The notes: a model not told the origin generated them from the letters alone. Counted from the first letter of the stretch, positions 41,768-56,500 are shown. The stretch: 64,000 bases of DNA from Oenanthe sinensis (GCA_028671895.1 CM053810.1:36621501-36685500); one strand, 5' to 3'. Numbers and translations: made by a program.

Positions 41768-44706
41768 AAGAATTATCCTACAAGAGTTTACAAGTTGTTT
41801 ACATGGTCAAACATGTCAAGAATGAAGGTACAAGTTGTGTCCAAGTTTGAACGAATCAAGAATGAATTCTCAAGTTGTTACGGATTATTTTCATGTTAAA
41901 ATGAGCCAAGAATGATCCAATAAGAGTTTACAAGTTGTTTCCATGTTCCAACGAGTCAAGAATGAAGTCTCAAGTTGTTACGGAATATTTTCATGTTCAA
42001 ATGAGCCAAGAATGATCCTACAAGAGCTTACAAGTTGTTTCCATGGTCAAACATGTCAAGAATGAAGGTTCAAGTTGTTTCCAAGTTCGAACGAGTCAAG
42101 AATGAAATCTCAAGTTGTTACGGATTGTTTTCATGTTCAAATGAGCCAAGAATGATCCTATAAGAGTTTACAAGTTGTTTACATGGTCAAACATATCAAG
42201 AATGAAGGTAAAAGTTGTGTCCAAGTTCGAACGAGTCAAGAATGAAGTCTCAAGTTGTTACGGAACGTTTTCATGTTCAAATGAGCCAAGAATGATTCTA
42301 CAAGAGTTTAAAATTTGTTTCCATGGTCAAACATGTCAAGAATGAAGGTACAAGGTGTGTCCAAGTTTGAACGAGTCAAGAATGAATTCTCAAGTTGTTA
42401 CGGATTGTTTTCATGTTAAAATGAGCCAAGAATGATCCTATAAGAGTTTACAAGTTGTTTACATGGTCAAAGATGTCAAGAATAAAGGTACAAGTTGTGT
42501 CCAAGTTTGAACGAGTCAAGAATGAAGTCTCAAGTTGTTACGGAATATTTTCATGTTCAAATGAGCCAAGAATGATCCTACAAGAGTTTACAAGTTATTT
42601 ACATGGTCAAACATGTCAAGAATGAAGGTACAAGTTGTGTCCAAGTTTGAACGAGTCAAGAATGAATTCTCAAATTGTTACGGATTGTTTTCATGTTCAA
42701 CTGAGCCAAGAATGATCCTATAAGAGTTTACAAGTTGTTTCCATGGTCAAAGATGTCAAGAATAAAGGTACAAGTTGTGTCCAAGTTTGAACGAGTCAAG
42801 AATGAAGTCTCAAGTTGTTACGGAATATTTTCATGTTCAAATGAGCCAAGAATGATCCTACAAGAGTTTACAAGTTGTTTACATGGTCAAACATGTCAAG
42901 AATGCAGGTACAAGTTGTGTCCAAGTTTGAACGAGTCAAGAATGAATTCTCAAGTTGTTACGGATTATTTTCATGTTAAAATGAGCCAAGAATGATCCAA
43001 TAACAGTTTACAAGTTGTTTCCATGTTCGAACGAGTCAAAAATGAAGTCTCAAGTTGATACGGAATATTTTCATGTTCAAATGAGCCAAGAATGATCCTA
43101 CAAGACTTTACAAGTTGTTTACATGGTCAAACTTGTCAAGAATGAAGGTATAAGTTGTGTCCAAGTTTGAACGAGTCAAGAATGAGGTCTCAAGTTGTTA
43201 TGGAATATTTTCATGTTCAAATGAGCCAAGAATGATCCTACAAGAGTTTACAAGTTGTTTACATGGTCAAACATGTCAAGAATGAAGGTACAAGTTGTGT
43301 CCAAGTTTGAACGAGTCAAGAATGAATTCTCAAGTTGTTACGGATTATTTTCATGTTAAAATGAGCCAAGAATGATCCAATAAGAGTTTACAAGTTGTTT
43401 CCATGTTCGAACGAGTCAAGAATGAAGTCTCAAGTTGTTACGGAATATTTTCATGTTCAAATGAGCCAAGAATGATCCTACAAGAGTTTACAAGTTGTTT
43501 ACATGGTCAAACATGTCAAGAATGAAGGTACAAGGTGTGTCCAAGTTTGAACGAGTCAAGAATGAATTCTCAAGTTGTTACGGATTGTTTTCATGTTAAA
43601 ATGAGCCAAGAATGATCCTATAAGAGTTTACAAGTTGTTTACATGGTCAAAGATGTCAAGAATAAAGGTACAAGTTGTGTCCAAGTTTGAACGAGTCAAG
43701 AATGAATTCTCAAGTTGTTACAGATTGTTTTTATTTTAAAATGAGCCAAGAATGATCCAATAAGAGTTTACAAGTTGTTTCCATGTTCGAACAAGTCAAG
43801 AATGAAGTCTCAAGCTGTTACGGAATATTTTCATGTTCAAATGAGGCAAGAATTATCCTATAAAAGTTTACAAGTTGTTTCCATGGTCAAACATGTCAAG
43901 AATGAAGGTTCAAGTTCTTTCCAAGTTCGAACGAGTCAAGAATGAATTCTCAAGTTGTTACGGATTGTTTTCGTAATCAAATGAGCCAAGAATGATCCTA
44001 CAAGAGTTTACAAGTTGTTTACATGGTCAAACATGTCAAGAATGAAGGTACAAGTTGTGTCCAAGTTCGAACAAGTCAAGAATGAAGTCTCAAGTTGTTA
44101 CGGAATATTTTCATGTTCAAATGAGCCAAGAATTATCCTACAAGAGTTTACAAGTTGTTTACATGGTCAAACATGTCAAGAATGAAGGTACAAGTTGTGT
44201 CCAAGTTTGAACGAATCAAGAATGAATTCTCAAGTTGTTACGGATTATTTTCATGTTAAAATGAGCCAAGAATGATCCAATAAGAGTTTACAAGTTGTTT
44301 CCATGTTCCAACGAGTCAAGAATGAAGTCTCAAGTTGTTACGGAATATTTTCATGTTCAAATGAGCCAAGAATGATCCTACAAGAGCTTACAAGTTGTTT
44401 CCATGGTCAAACATGTCAAGAATGAAGGTTCAAGTTGTTTCCAAGTTCGAACGAGTCAAGAATGAAATCTCAAGTTGTTACGGATTGTTTTCATGTTCAA
44501 ATGAGCCAAGAATGATCCTATAAGAGTTTACAAGTTGTTTACATGGTCAAACATATCAAGAATGAAGGTAAAAGTTGTGTCCAAGTTCGAACGAGTCAAG
44601 AATGAAGTCTCAAGTTGTTACGGAACGTTTTCATGTTCAAATGAGCCAAGAATGATTCTACAAGAGTTTAAAATTTGTTTCCATGGTCAAACATGTCAAG
44701 AATGAA
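41768..44706 (+). repeat. 2360-bp satellite unit with a partial second copy
   Basis: The first about 580 bp after the truncated element A (41768-42346) match 44128-44706 at an offset of 2360 bp, with no difference seen by eye, including rare variants (GAACGAATCAAG, CCATGTTCCAACGAG, AAAATTTGTTTCC). The copies diverge after 42346. The satellite at the A junction is therefore one copy of a local higher-order unit. Confidence 0.85.
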
Positions 44707-45592
44707 GGTTCAAGTTGTTTCCAAGTTCGAACGAGACGAGAATGAATTCTCAAGTTGTTACGGATTGTTTTCGTGTTCAAATGAGTTAAGAATGATCCTA
44801 TAAGAGTTTACATGTTTACATGGTCAAACATGTCAAGAATGAAGGTACAAGTTATGTCCAAGTTCGAACGAGTCAAGAATGAATTCTCAAGTTGTTACGG
44901 ATTGTTTTCATGTTAAAATGAGCCAAGAATGATCCAATAAGAGCTAAGTTTCCATGTTCGAACAAGTTAAGAATGACGTCTCAAGTTGTTACGGAATAAT
45001 TTCATTTTCAAATGAGCCAAGAATGATCCTATAAGAGTTTACAAGTTGTTTCCAAGTTTGAACGATTCAAAAATGAAGTCCCAAGTAGTTATAGAATGTT
45101 TTCATCTTCAAATGAGCCAAGAATTATCCTACAAGAATTTACAAGTTGTTTCCATGTTCAACCGAGTCAAAAATGAAGCTAAAAGTTGGTTCCAAGTGTG
45201 AACGAGTCCAAAATGAAGTCTCAAGTTGTTAATGATTGTTTTCCTGTTCAAATGAGCCAAGAATGATCCTATAAGAGCTTACAAGTTGTTTCCATGGTCA
45301 AACATGTCAAGAATGAAGGTTCAAGTTGTTTCCAAGTTCGAACGAGTCAAGAATGAATTCTCAACTTGTTACGGATTGTTTTCATATTCAAATGAGCCAA
45401 TAATGATCCTATAAGAGTTTACATGTTGTTTACATGGTTAAACATGTCAAGAATGAAGGTACAAGTTGTGTCCAAGTTCGAACGAGTCAAGAATGAAATG
45501 TCAAGTTGTTACGGAATATTTTCATGTTCAAATGAGCCAAGAATGATCCTACAAGAGTTTACAAGTTGTTTCCATGGTCAAACATGTCAAGA

Positions 45593-45715
45593 ATGAAGGT
45601 TCAAGTTGTTTCCAAGTTCGAACGAGTCAAGCTCATTTGAATATGAAAACAATCCGTAACTACTTGAGAATTCATTCTTGACTCGTTCGAACTTGGAAAC
45701 AACTTGAACCTTCAT
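45593..45715. repeat. Inverted satellite segment forming a foldback
   Basis: At 45631-45715 about 85 bp of satellite lie in the opposite orientation. The arm 45593-45631 is the exact reverse complement of 45677-45715 (39 nt each), with a 45-nt spacer. It is the only reversed piece I found in the arrays. Right after it the sequence enters the AAATGAGCCAAAAATG breakpoint variant. Confidence 0.92.
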
Positions 45716-46380
45716 ACAAATGAGCCAAAAATGTATAGAATGTTTTCATCTTCAAATGAGCCAAAAATTATCCTACAAGAATTTACAAGTTGTTTCCATG
45801 TTCAAACGAGTCAAAACTGAAGCTAAAAGTTGTTTCCAAGTGTGAATGAGTCAAAAATGAAGTCTCAAGTTGTTAATGATTGTTTTCATGTTCATCAAGA
45901 ATGAAGGTACAAGTTGTGTCCAAGTTCGAACGAGTCAAGAATGAAGTCTCAAGTTGTTACGGAATATTTTCATGTTCAAATGAGCCAAGAATGATCCTAC
46001 AAGAGCCTACAAGTTGTTTCCATGGTCAAACATGTCAGGAATGAAGGTTCAAGTTGTTTCCAAATTAGAACGAGTCAAGAATGAATTCTCAAGTTGTTAT
46101 GGATTGTTTTCATGTTCAAATGAGCAAGGAATGATCCTATAAGAGTTTACAAGTTGTTTACATGGTCAAACATGTCAAGAATGAAAGTACAAGTTGTGTC
46201 CAAGTTCGAACGAGTCAAGAATGAATTCTCAAGTTGTTACGGATTGTTTTCATGTTAAAATGAGCCAAGAATGATCCAATAAGAGTTTACAAGTTTCCAT
46301 GTTCGAATGAGTCAAGAATGAAGTCTGAAGTTGTTACGGAATATTTTCATTTTCAAATGAGCCAAGAATGATCCTATAAG

Positions 46381-49300
46381 AACATACAAGTTGTTTCCAA
46401 GTTTGAACGAGTCAAGAATGAAGTCTCAAGTAGTTATAGAATGTTTTCATCTTCAAATGAGCTAAGAATTATCCTACAAGAATTTACAAGTTGTTTCCAT
46501 GTTCAAACGAGTCAAAAATAAAGCTAAAAGTTGTTTCCAAGTGTGAACGAGTCAAAAATGAAGTCTCAAGTTGTTAATGATTGTTTTCATGTTCAAATGA
46601 GCCAAGAATGATCCTACAAGAGCTTACAAGTTGTTTCCATGATCAAACATGTCAAGAATGAAGGTTCAAGTTGTTTCCAAGTTCGAACGAGTCAAGAATG
46701 AATTCTCAAGTTGTTACGGATTGTTTTCATGTTCAAATGAGTAAGGAATGATCCTATAAGAGTTTACAAGCTGTTTACATGTTCAAACATGTCAAGAATG
46801 AAGGTACAAGTTGTGTCCAAGTTCGAACGAGTCAAGAATGAAGTCTCAAGTTGTTACGGAATATTTTCATGTTCAAATGAGCCAAGAATGATCATACAAG
46901 AGCCTACAAGTTGTTTCCATGGTCAAACATGTCAGGAATGAAGGTTCAAGTTGTTTCCAAATTCGAACGAGTCAAGAATGAATTCTCAAGTTGTTATGGA
47001 TTGTTTTCATGTTCAAATGAGCAAGGAATGATCCTATAAGAGTTTACAAGTTGTTTACATGGTCAAACATGTCAAGAATGAAAGTACAAGTTGTGTCCAA
47101 GTTCGAACGAGTCAAGAATGAATTCTCAAGTTGTTACGGATTGTTTTCATGTTAAAATGAACCAAGAATGATCCAATAAGAGTTTACAAGTTTCCATGTT
47201 CGAACGAGTCAAGAATGAAGTCTGAAGTTGTTACGGAATATTTTAATATTCAAATGAGCCAAGAATGATCCTATAAGAACATACAAGTTGTTTCCAAGTT
47301 TGAACGAGTCAAGAATGAAGTCCCAAGTAGTTATATAATGTTTTCATCTTCAAATGAGCTAAGAATTATCCTACAAGAATTTACAAGTTGTTTCCATGTT
47401 CAAACGAGTCAAAAATAAAGCTAAAAGTTGTTTCCAAATGTGAACGAGTCAAAAATGAAGTCTCAAGTTGTTAATGATTGTTTTCATGTTCAAATGAGCC
47501 AAGAATGATCCTACAAGAGCATACAAGTTGTTTCCATGATCAAACATGTCAAGAATGAAGGTTCAAGTTGTTTCCAAGTTCGAACGAGTCAAGAATGAAT
47601 TCTCAAGTTGTTACGGATTGTTTTCATATTCAAATGGGCCAAGAATGATCCTATAAGAGTTTATAAGTTATTTACATGGTCAAACATGTCAGGAATAAAG
47701 GTACAAATGAGCCAAAAATGTATAGAATGTTTTCATCTTCAAATGAGCCAAAAATTATCCTACAAGAATTTACAAGTTGTTTCCATGTTCAAACGAGTCA
47801 AAACTGAAGCTAAAAGTTGTTTCCAAGTGTGAATGAGTCAAAAATGAAGTCTCAAGTTGTTAATGATTGTTTTCATGTTCAAATGAGCCAAAAATGATCC
47901 AATAAGAGTTTACAAGTTGTTTCCCTGTTCGAACGAGTCAAGAATGAGGTCTCAAGTTGTTACGGAATGTTTTTATTTTTAAATGAGCCAAGAATGATCC
48001 TATAAGAGCTTACAAGTTGTTTCCAAATTTAAACGAGTAAAGAATGAAGTCTCAAGTTGTTATAGAATGTTTTCATCTTCAAATGAGCCAAAAATTATCC
48101 TACAAGAATTTACAAGTTGTTTCCATGGTCAAACATGTCAAGAATGAAGGTTCAAGTTGTTTCCAAGTTCGAACGAGTCAAGAATGAATTCTCAAGTAGT
48201 TACGGATTGTTTTCGTATTCAAATGAGCCAAGAATGATCCTATAAGAGCTTACGAGTTGTTTACATGGTCAAACATGTGAAGAATGAAGGTACAAGTTGT
48301 GTCCAAGTTCGAACGAGTCAGGAATGGAGTCTCAAGTTGTTACGGAATATTTTCATGTTCAAATGAGCCAAGAATGATCCTACAAGAGCCTACAAGTTCT
48401 TTCCATGGTCAAACATGTCAGGAATGAAGGTTCAAGTTGTTTCCAAATTCGAATGAGTCAAGAATGAATTCTCAAGTTGTTATGGATTGTTTTCATGTTC
48501 AAATGAGCAAGGAATGATCCTATAAGAGTTTACAAGTTGTTTACATGGTCAAACATGTCAAGAATGAAAGTACAAGTTGTGTCCAAGTTCGAACGAGTCA
48601 AGAATGAATTCTCAAGTTGTTACGGATTGCTTTCATGTTAAAATGGACCAAGAATGATCCAATAACAGTTTACAAGTTTCCATGTTCGAACGAGTCAAGA
48701 ATGAAGTCTGAAGTTGTTACGGAATATTTTCATTTTCAAATGAGCCAAGAATGATCCTATAAGAACATACAAGTTGTTTCCAAGTTTGAACGAGTCAAGA
48801 ATGAAGTCTCAAGTAGTTATAGAATGTTTTCATCTTCAAATGAGCTAAGAATTATCCTACAAGAATTTACAAGTTGTTTCCATGTTCAAACGAGTCAAAA
48901 ATAAAGCTAAAAGTTGTTTCCAAGTGTGAACGAGTCAAAAATGAAGTCTCAAGTTGTTAATGATTGTTTTCATGTTCAAATGAGCCAAGAATGATCCTAC
49001 AAGAGCTTACAAGTTGTTTCCATGATCAAACATGTCAAGAATGAAGGTTCAAGTTGTTTCCAAGTTCGAACGAGTCAAGAATGAATTCTCAAGTTGTTAC
49101 GGATTGTTTTCATGTTCAAATGAGTAAGGAATGATCCTATAAGAGTTTACAAGCTGTTTACATGTTCAAACATGTCAAGAATGAAGGTACAAGTTGTGTC
49201 CAAGTTCGAACGAGTCAAGAATGAAGTCTCAAGTTGTTACGGAATATTTTCATGTTCAAATGAGCCAAGAATGATCATACAAGAGCCTACAAGTTGTTTC

Positions 49301-52300
49301 CATGGTCAAACATGTCAGGAATGAAGGTTCAAGTTGTTTCCAAATTCGAACGAGTCAAGAATGAATTCTCAAGTTGTTATGGATTGTTTTCATGTTCAAA
49401 TGAGCAAGGAATGATCCTATAAGAGTTTACAAGTTGTTTACATGGTCAAACATGTCAAGAATGAAAGTACAAGTTGTGTCCAAGTTCGAACGAGTCAAGA
49501 ATGAATTCTCAAGTTGTTACGGATTGTTTTCATGTTAAAATGAACCAAGAATGATCCAATAAGAGTTTACAAGTTTCCATGTTCGAACGAGTCAAGAATG
49601 AAGTCTGAAGTTGTTACGGAATATTTTAATATTCAAATGAGCCAAGAATGATCCTATAAGAACATACAAGTTGTTTCCAAGTTTGAACGAGTCAAGAATG
49701 AAGTCCCAAGTAGTTATATAATGTTTTCATCTTCAAATGAGCTAAGAATTATCCTACAAGAATTTACAAGTTGTTTCCATGTTCAAACGAGTCAAAAATA
49801 AAGCTAAAAGTTGTTTCCAAATGTGAACGAGTCAAAAATGAAGTCTCAAGTTGTTAATGATTGTTTTCATGTTCAAATGAGCCAAGAATGATCCTACAAG
49901 AGCATACAAGTTGTTTCCATGATCAAACATGTCAAGAATGAAGGTTCAAGTTGTTTCCAAGTTCGAACGAGTCAAGAATGAATTCTCAAGTTGTTACGGA
50001 TTGTTTTCATATTCAAATGGGCCAAGAATGATCCTATAAGAGTTTATAAGTTATTTACATGGTCAAACATGTCAGGAATAAAGGTACAAATGAGCCAAAA
50101 ATGTATAGAATGTTTTCATCTTCAAATGAGCCAAAAATTATCCTACAAGAATTTACAAGTTGTTTCCATGTTCAAACGAGTCAAAACTGAAGCTAAAAGT
50201 TGTTTCCAAGTGTGAATGAGTCAAAAATGAAGTCTCAAGTTGTTAATGATTGTTTTCATGTTCAAATGAGCCAAAAATGATCCAATAAGAGTTTACAAGT
50301 TGTTTCCCTGTTCGAACGAGTCAAGAATGAGGTCTCAAGTTGTTACGGAATGTTTTTATTTTTAAATGAGCCAAGAATGATCCTATAAGAGCTTACAAGT
50401 TGTTTCCAAATTTAAACGAGTAAAGAATGAAGTCTCAAGTTGTTATAGAATGTTTTCATCTTCAAATGAGCCAAAAATTATCCTACAAGAATTTACAAGT
50501 TGTTTCCATGGTCAAACATGTCAAGAATGAAGGTTCAAGTTGTTTCCAAGTTCGAACGAGTCAAGAATGAATTCTCAAGTAGTTACGGATTGTTTTCGTA
50601 TTCAAATGAGCCAAGAATGATCCTATAAGAGCTTACGAGTTGTTTACATGGTCAAACATGTGAAGAATGAAGGTACAAGTTGTGTCCAAGTTCGAACGAG
50701 TCAGGAATGGAGTCTCAAGTTGTTACGGAATATTTTCATGTTCAAATGAGCCAAGAATGATCCTACAAGAGCCTACAAGTTCTTTCCATGGTCAAACATG
50801 TCAGGAATGAAGGTTCAAGTTGTTTCCAAATTCGAATGAGTCAAGAATGAATTCTCAAGTTGTTATGGATTGTTTTCATGTTCAAATGAGCAAGGAATGA
50901 TCCTATAAGAGTTTACAAGTTGTTTACATGGTCAAACATGTCAAGAATGAAAGTACAAGTTGTGTCCAAGTTCGAACGAGTCAAGAATGAATTCTCAAGT
51001 TGTTACGGATTGCTTTCATGTTAAAATGGACCAAGAATGATCCAATAACAGTTTACAAGTTTCCATGTTCGAACGAGTCAAGAATGAAGTCTGAAGTTGT
51101 TACGGAATATTTTCATTTTCAAATGAGCCAAGAATGATCCTATAAGAACATACAAGTTGTTTCCAAGTTTGAACGAGTCAAGAATGAAGTCTCAAGTAGT
51201 TATAGAATGTTTTCATCTTCAAATGAGCTAAGAATTATCCTACAAGAATTTACAAGTTGTTTCCATGTTCAAACGAGTCAAAAATAAAGCTAAAAGTTGT
51301 TTCCAAGTGTGAACGAGTCAAAAATGAAGTCTCAAGTTGTTAATGATTGTTTTCATGTTCAAATGAGCCAAGAATGATCCTACAAGAGCTTACAAGTTGT
51401 TTCCATGATCAAACATGTCAAGAATGAAGGTTCAAGTTGTTTCCAAGTTCGAACGAGTCAAGAATGAATTCTCAAGTTGTTACGGATTGTTTTCATGTTC
51501 AAATGAGTAAGGAATGATCCTATAAGAGTTTACAAGCTGTTTACATGTTCAAACATGTCAAGAATGAAGGTACAAGTTGTGTCCAAGTTCGAACGAGTCA
51601 AGAATGAAGTCTCAAGTTGTTACGGAATATTTTCATGTTCAAATGAGCCAAGAATGATCATACAAGAGCCTACAAGTTGTTTCCATGGTCAAACATGTCA
51701 GGAATGAAGGTTCAAGTTGTTTCCAAATTCGAACGAGTCAAGAATGAATTCTCAAGTTGTTATGGATTGTTTTCATGTTCAAATGAGCAAGGAATGATCC
51801 TATAAGAGTTTACAAGTTGTTTACATGGTCAAACATGTCAAGAATGAAAGTACAAGTTGTGTCCAAGTTCGAACGAGTCAAGAATGAATTCTCAAGTTGT
51901 TACGGATTGTTTTCATGTTAAAATGAACCAAGAATGATCCAATAAGAGTTTACAAGTTTCCATGTTCGAACGAGTCAAGAATGAAGTCTGAAGTTGTTAC
52001 GGAATATTTTAATATTCAAATGAGCCAAGAATGATCCTATAAGAACATACAAGTTGTTTCCAAGTTTGAACGAGTCAAGAATGAAGTCCCAAGTAGTTAT
52101 ATAATGTTTTCATCTTCAAATGAGCTAAGAATTATCCTACAAGAATTTACAAGTTGTTTCCATGTTCAAACGAGTCAAAAATAAAGCTAAAAGTTGTTTC
52201 CAAATGTGAACGAGTCAAAAATGAAGTCTCAAGTTGTTAATGATTGTTTTCATGTTCAAATGAGCCAAGAATGATCCTACAAGAGCATACAAGTTGTTTC

Positions 52301-53578
52301 CATGATCAAACATGTCAAGAATGAAGGTTCAAGTTGTTTCCAAGTTCGAACGAGTCAAGAATGAATTCTCAAGTTGTTACGGATTGTTTTCATATTCAAA
52401 TGGGCCAAGAATGATCCTATAAGAGTTTATAAGTTATTTACATGGTCAAACATGTCAGGAATAAAGGTACAAATGAGCCAAAAATGTATAGAATGTTTTC
52501 ATCTTCAAATGAGCCAAAAATTATCCTACAAGAATTTACAAGTTGTTTCCATGTTCAAACGAGTCAAAACTGAAGCTAAAAGTTGTTTCCAAGTGTGAAT
52601 GAGTCAAAAATGAAGTCTCAAGTTGTTAATGATTGTTTTCATGTTCAAATGAGCCAAAAATGATCCAATAAGAGTTTACAAGTTGTTTCCCTGTTCGAAC
52701 GAGTCAAGAATGAGGTCTCAAGTTGTTACGGAATGTTTTTATTTTTAAATGAGCCAAGAATGATCCTATAAGAGCTTACAAGTTGTTTCCAAATTTAAAC
52801 GAGTAAAGAATGAAGTCTCAAGTTGTTATAGAATGTTTTCATCTTCAAATGAGCCAAAAATTATCCTACAAGAATTTACAAGTTGTTTCCATGGTCAAAC
52901 ATGTCAAGAATGAAGGTTCAAGTTGTTTCCAAGTTCGAACGAGTCAAGAATGAATTCTCAAGTAGTTACGGATTGTTTTCGTATTCAAATGAGCCAAGAA
53001 TGATCCTATAAGAGCTTACGAGTTGTTTACATGGTCAAACATGTGAAGAATGAAGGTACAAGTTGTGTCCAAGTTCGAACGAGTCAGGAATGGAGTCTCA
53101 AGTTGTTACGGAATATTTTCATGTTCAAATGAGCCAAGAATGATCCTACAAGAGCCTACAAGTTCTTTCCATGGTCAAACATGTCAGGAATGAAGGTTCA
53201 AGTTGTTTCCAAATTCGAATGAGTCAAGAATGAATTCTCAAGTTGTTATGGATTGTTTTCATGTTCAAATGAGCAAGGAATGATCCTATAAGAGTTTACA
53301 AGTTGTTTACATGGTCAAACATGTCAAGAATGAAAGTACAAGTTGTGTCCAAGTTCGAACGAGTCAAGAATGAATTCTCAAGTTGTTACGGATTGCTTTC
53401 ATGTTAAAATGGACCAAGAATGATCCAATAACAGTTTACAAGTTTCCATGTTCGAACGAGTCAAGAATGAAGTCTGAAGTTGTTACGGAATATTTTCATT
53501 TTCAAATGAGCCAAGAATGATCCTATAAGAACATACAAGTTGTTTCCAAGTTTGAACGAGTCAAGAATGAAGTCCCAA
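46381..53578 (+). repeat. Three tandem copies of a 2383-bp higher-order repeat
   Basis: Copies run from about 46381, 48764 and 51147. Marker sequences recur at exact 2383-bp steps: GAGTAAGGAATG near 46740, 49123 and 51506; ATATAATG-type variants near 47335, 49718 and 52101; and an identical stretch from 47608, 49991 and 52374. No differences were seen in the stretches compared, so the expansion is recent. The unit is about 17 monomers. Similarity decays near 53579 and ends near 53957. Confidence 0.9.
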
Positions 53579-56500
53579 GAAGTTATAGAATGTTTTCATC
53601 TTCAAATGAGCTAAGAATTATCCTACAAGAATTTACAAGTTGCTTCCATGTTCAAACGAGTCAAAAATAAAGCTAAAAGTTGTTTCCAAGTGTGAACGAG
53701 TCAAAAATGAAGTCTCAAGTTGTTAATGATTGTTTTCATGTTCAAATGAGCCAAGAATGATCCTACAAGAGCTTACAAGTTGTTTCCATGATCAAACATG
53801 TCAAGAATGAAGGTTCAAGTTGTTTCCAAGTTCGAACGAGTCAAGAATGAATTCTCAAGTTGTTACGGATTGTTTTCATATTCAAATGAGCCAAGAATGA
53901 TCCAATAAGAGTTTACAAGCTGTTTACATGTTCAAACATGTCAAGAATGAAGGTACAAGTTGTTTCCCTGTTCGAACGAGTCAAGAATGAGGTCTCAAGT
54001 TGTTACGGAATGTTTTTATTTTTAAATGAGCCAAGAATGATCCTATAAGAGCTTACAAGTTGTTTCCAAATTAAACGAGTAAAGAATGAAGTCTCAAGTT
54101 GTTATAGAATGTTTTCATCTTCAAATGAGCCAAGAATTATCCTACAAGAATTTACAAGTTGTTTCCATGGTCAAACATGTCAACAATGAAGGTTCAAGTT
54201 GTTTCCAAGTTCAAACGAGTCAAGAATGAATTCTCAAGTAGTTACGGATTGTTTTCATATTCAAATGAGCCAAGAATGATCCTATAAGAGTTTACGAGTT
54301 GTTTACATGGTCAAACATGTGAAGAATGAAGGTACAAGTTGTGTCCAAGTTTGAACGAGTCAGGAATGGAGTCTCAAGTTGTTACGGAATATTTTCATGT
54401 TCAAATGAGCTAAGAATGATCCTACAAGAGCCTACAAGTTCTTTCCATGGTCAAACATGTCAGGAATGAAGGTTCAAGTTGTTTCCATGTTCGAACGAGT
54501 CAAGAATGAATTCTCAAGTTGTTACGGATTGTTTTCATGTTCAAATGAGCCAAGGAATGATCCTATAAGAGTTTACAAGCTGTTTACATGGTCAAACATG
54601 TCAAGAATGAAGGTACAAGTTGTGTCCAAGTTCGAACGAGTCAAGAATGAAGTCTCAAGTTGTTACGGAATATTTTCATGTTCAAATGAGCCAAGAATGA
54701 TCCTACAAGAGCCTACAAGTTGTTTCCATGGTCAAACATGTCAGGAATGAAGGTTCAAGATGTTTCCAAAATCGAACGAGTCAAGAATGAATTCTCAAGT
54801 TGTTATGGATTGTTTTCATGTTCAAATGAGCAAGGAATGATCCTATAAGAGTTTACAAGTTGTTTACATGGTCAAACATGTCAAGAATGAAGGTACAAGT
54901 TGTATCCAAGTTCGAATGAGTCAAGAATAAATTCTCAAGTTGTTACAGATTGTTTTCATGTTAAAATGAAACAAGAATGATCCAACAAGATTTTACAAGT
55001 TTCCATGTTCGAACGAGTCAAGAATGAAGTCTGAAGTTGTTACGGAATATTTTCATTTTCAAATGAGCAAAGAATGATCCTATAAGAGCATACAAGTTGT
55101 TTCCAAGTTTGTTGAATGAGTCAAGAATGAAGTCCCAAGTAGTTATAGAATGTTTTCATCTTCAAATGAGCTAAGAATTATCCTACAAGAATTTACAAGT
55201 TGTTTCCATGTTCAAACGAGTCAAAAATAAAGCTAAAAGTTGTTTCCAAATGTGAACGAGTCAAAAATGAAGTCTCAAGTTGTTAATGATTGTTTTCATG
55301 TTCAAATGAGCCAAGAATGATCCTACAAGAGCTTACAAGTTGTTTCAATGATCAAACATGTCAAGAATGAAGGTTCAAGTTGTTTCCAAGTTCGAACGAG
55401 TCAAGAATGAATTCTCAAGTTGTTACGGATTGTTTTCATATTCAAATGGGCCAAGAATGATCCTATAAGAGTTTATAAGTTATTTACATGGTCAAACATG
55501 TCAAGAATAAAGGTACAAATGAGCCAAAAATGTATAGAATGTTTTCATCTTCAAATGAGCCAAAAATTATCCTACAAGAATTTACAAGTTGTTTCCATGT
55601 TCAAACGAGTCAAAACTGAAGCTTAAAGTTGTTTCCAAATGTGAACGAGTCAAAAATGAAGTCTCAAGTTGTTAATGATTGTTTTCATGTTCAAATGAGC
55701 CAAGAATGATCCTACAAGAGCTTACAAGTTGTTTCCATGATCAAACATGTCAAGAATGAAGGTTCAAGTTGTTTCCAAATTCGAACGAGTCAAGAATGAA
55801 TTCTCAAGTTGTTACGGATTGTTTTCATATTCAAATGGGCCAAGAATGATCCTATAAGAGTTTATAAGTTATTTACATGGTCAAACATGTCAAGAATAAA
55901 GGTACAAATGAGCCAAAAATGTATAGAATGTTTTCATCTTCAAATGAGCCAAAAATTATCCTACAAGAATTTACAAGTTGTTTCCATGTTCAAACGAGTC
56001 AAAACTGAAGCTAAAAGTTGTTTCCAAGTGTGAATGAGTCAAAAATGAAGTCTCAAGTTGTTAATGATTGTTTTCGTGTTCAAATGAGCCAAAAATGATC
56101 CAATAAGAATTTACAAGTTGTTTCCCTGTTCGAACGAGTCAAGAATGAGGTCTCAAGTTGTTACGGAATGTTTTTATTTTTAAATGAGCCAAGAATGATC
56201 CTATAAGAGCTTACAAGTTGTTTCCAAATTTAAACGAGTAAAGAATGAAGTCTCAAGTTGTTATAGAATATTTTCATCTTCAAATGAGCCAAGAATTATC
56301 CTACAAGAATTTACAAGTTGTTTCCATGGTCAAACATGTCAAGAATGAAGGTTCAAATTGTTTCCAAGTTCGAACGAGTCAAGAATGAATTCTCAAGTAG
56401 TTACGGATTGTTTTCATATTCAAATGAGCCAAGAATGATCCTATAAGAGTTTACGAGTTGTTTACATGGTCAAACATGTGAAGAATGAAGGTACAAGTTG

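Noticed and set aside
41498..41899. Fusion protein of integrase C-terminus with satellite
   Set aside because: It begins at TTG inside the old integrase frame and runs into satellite by accident of the deletion.
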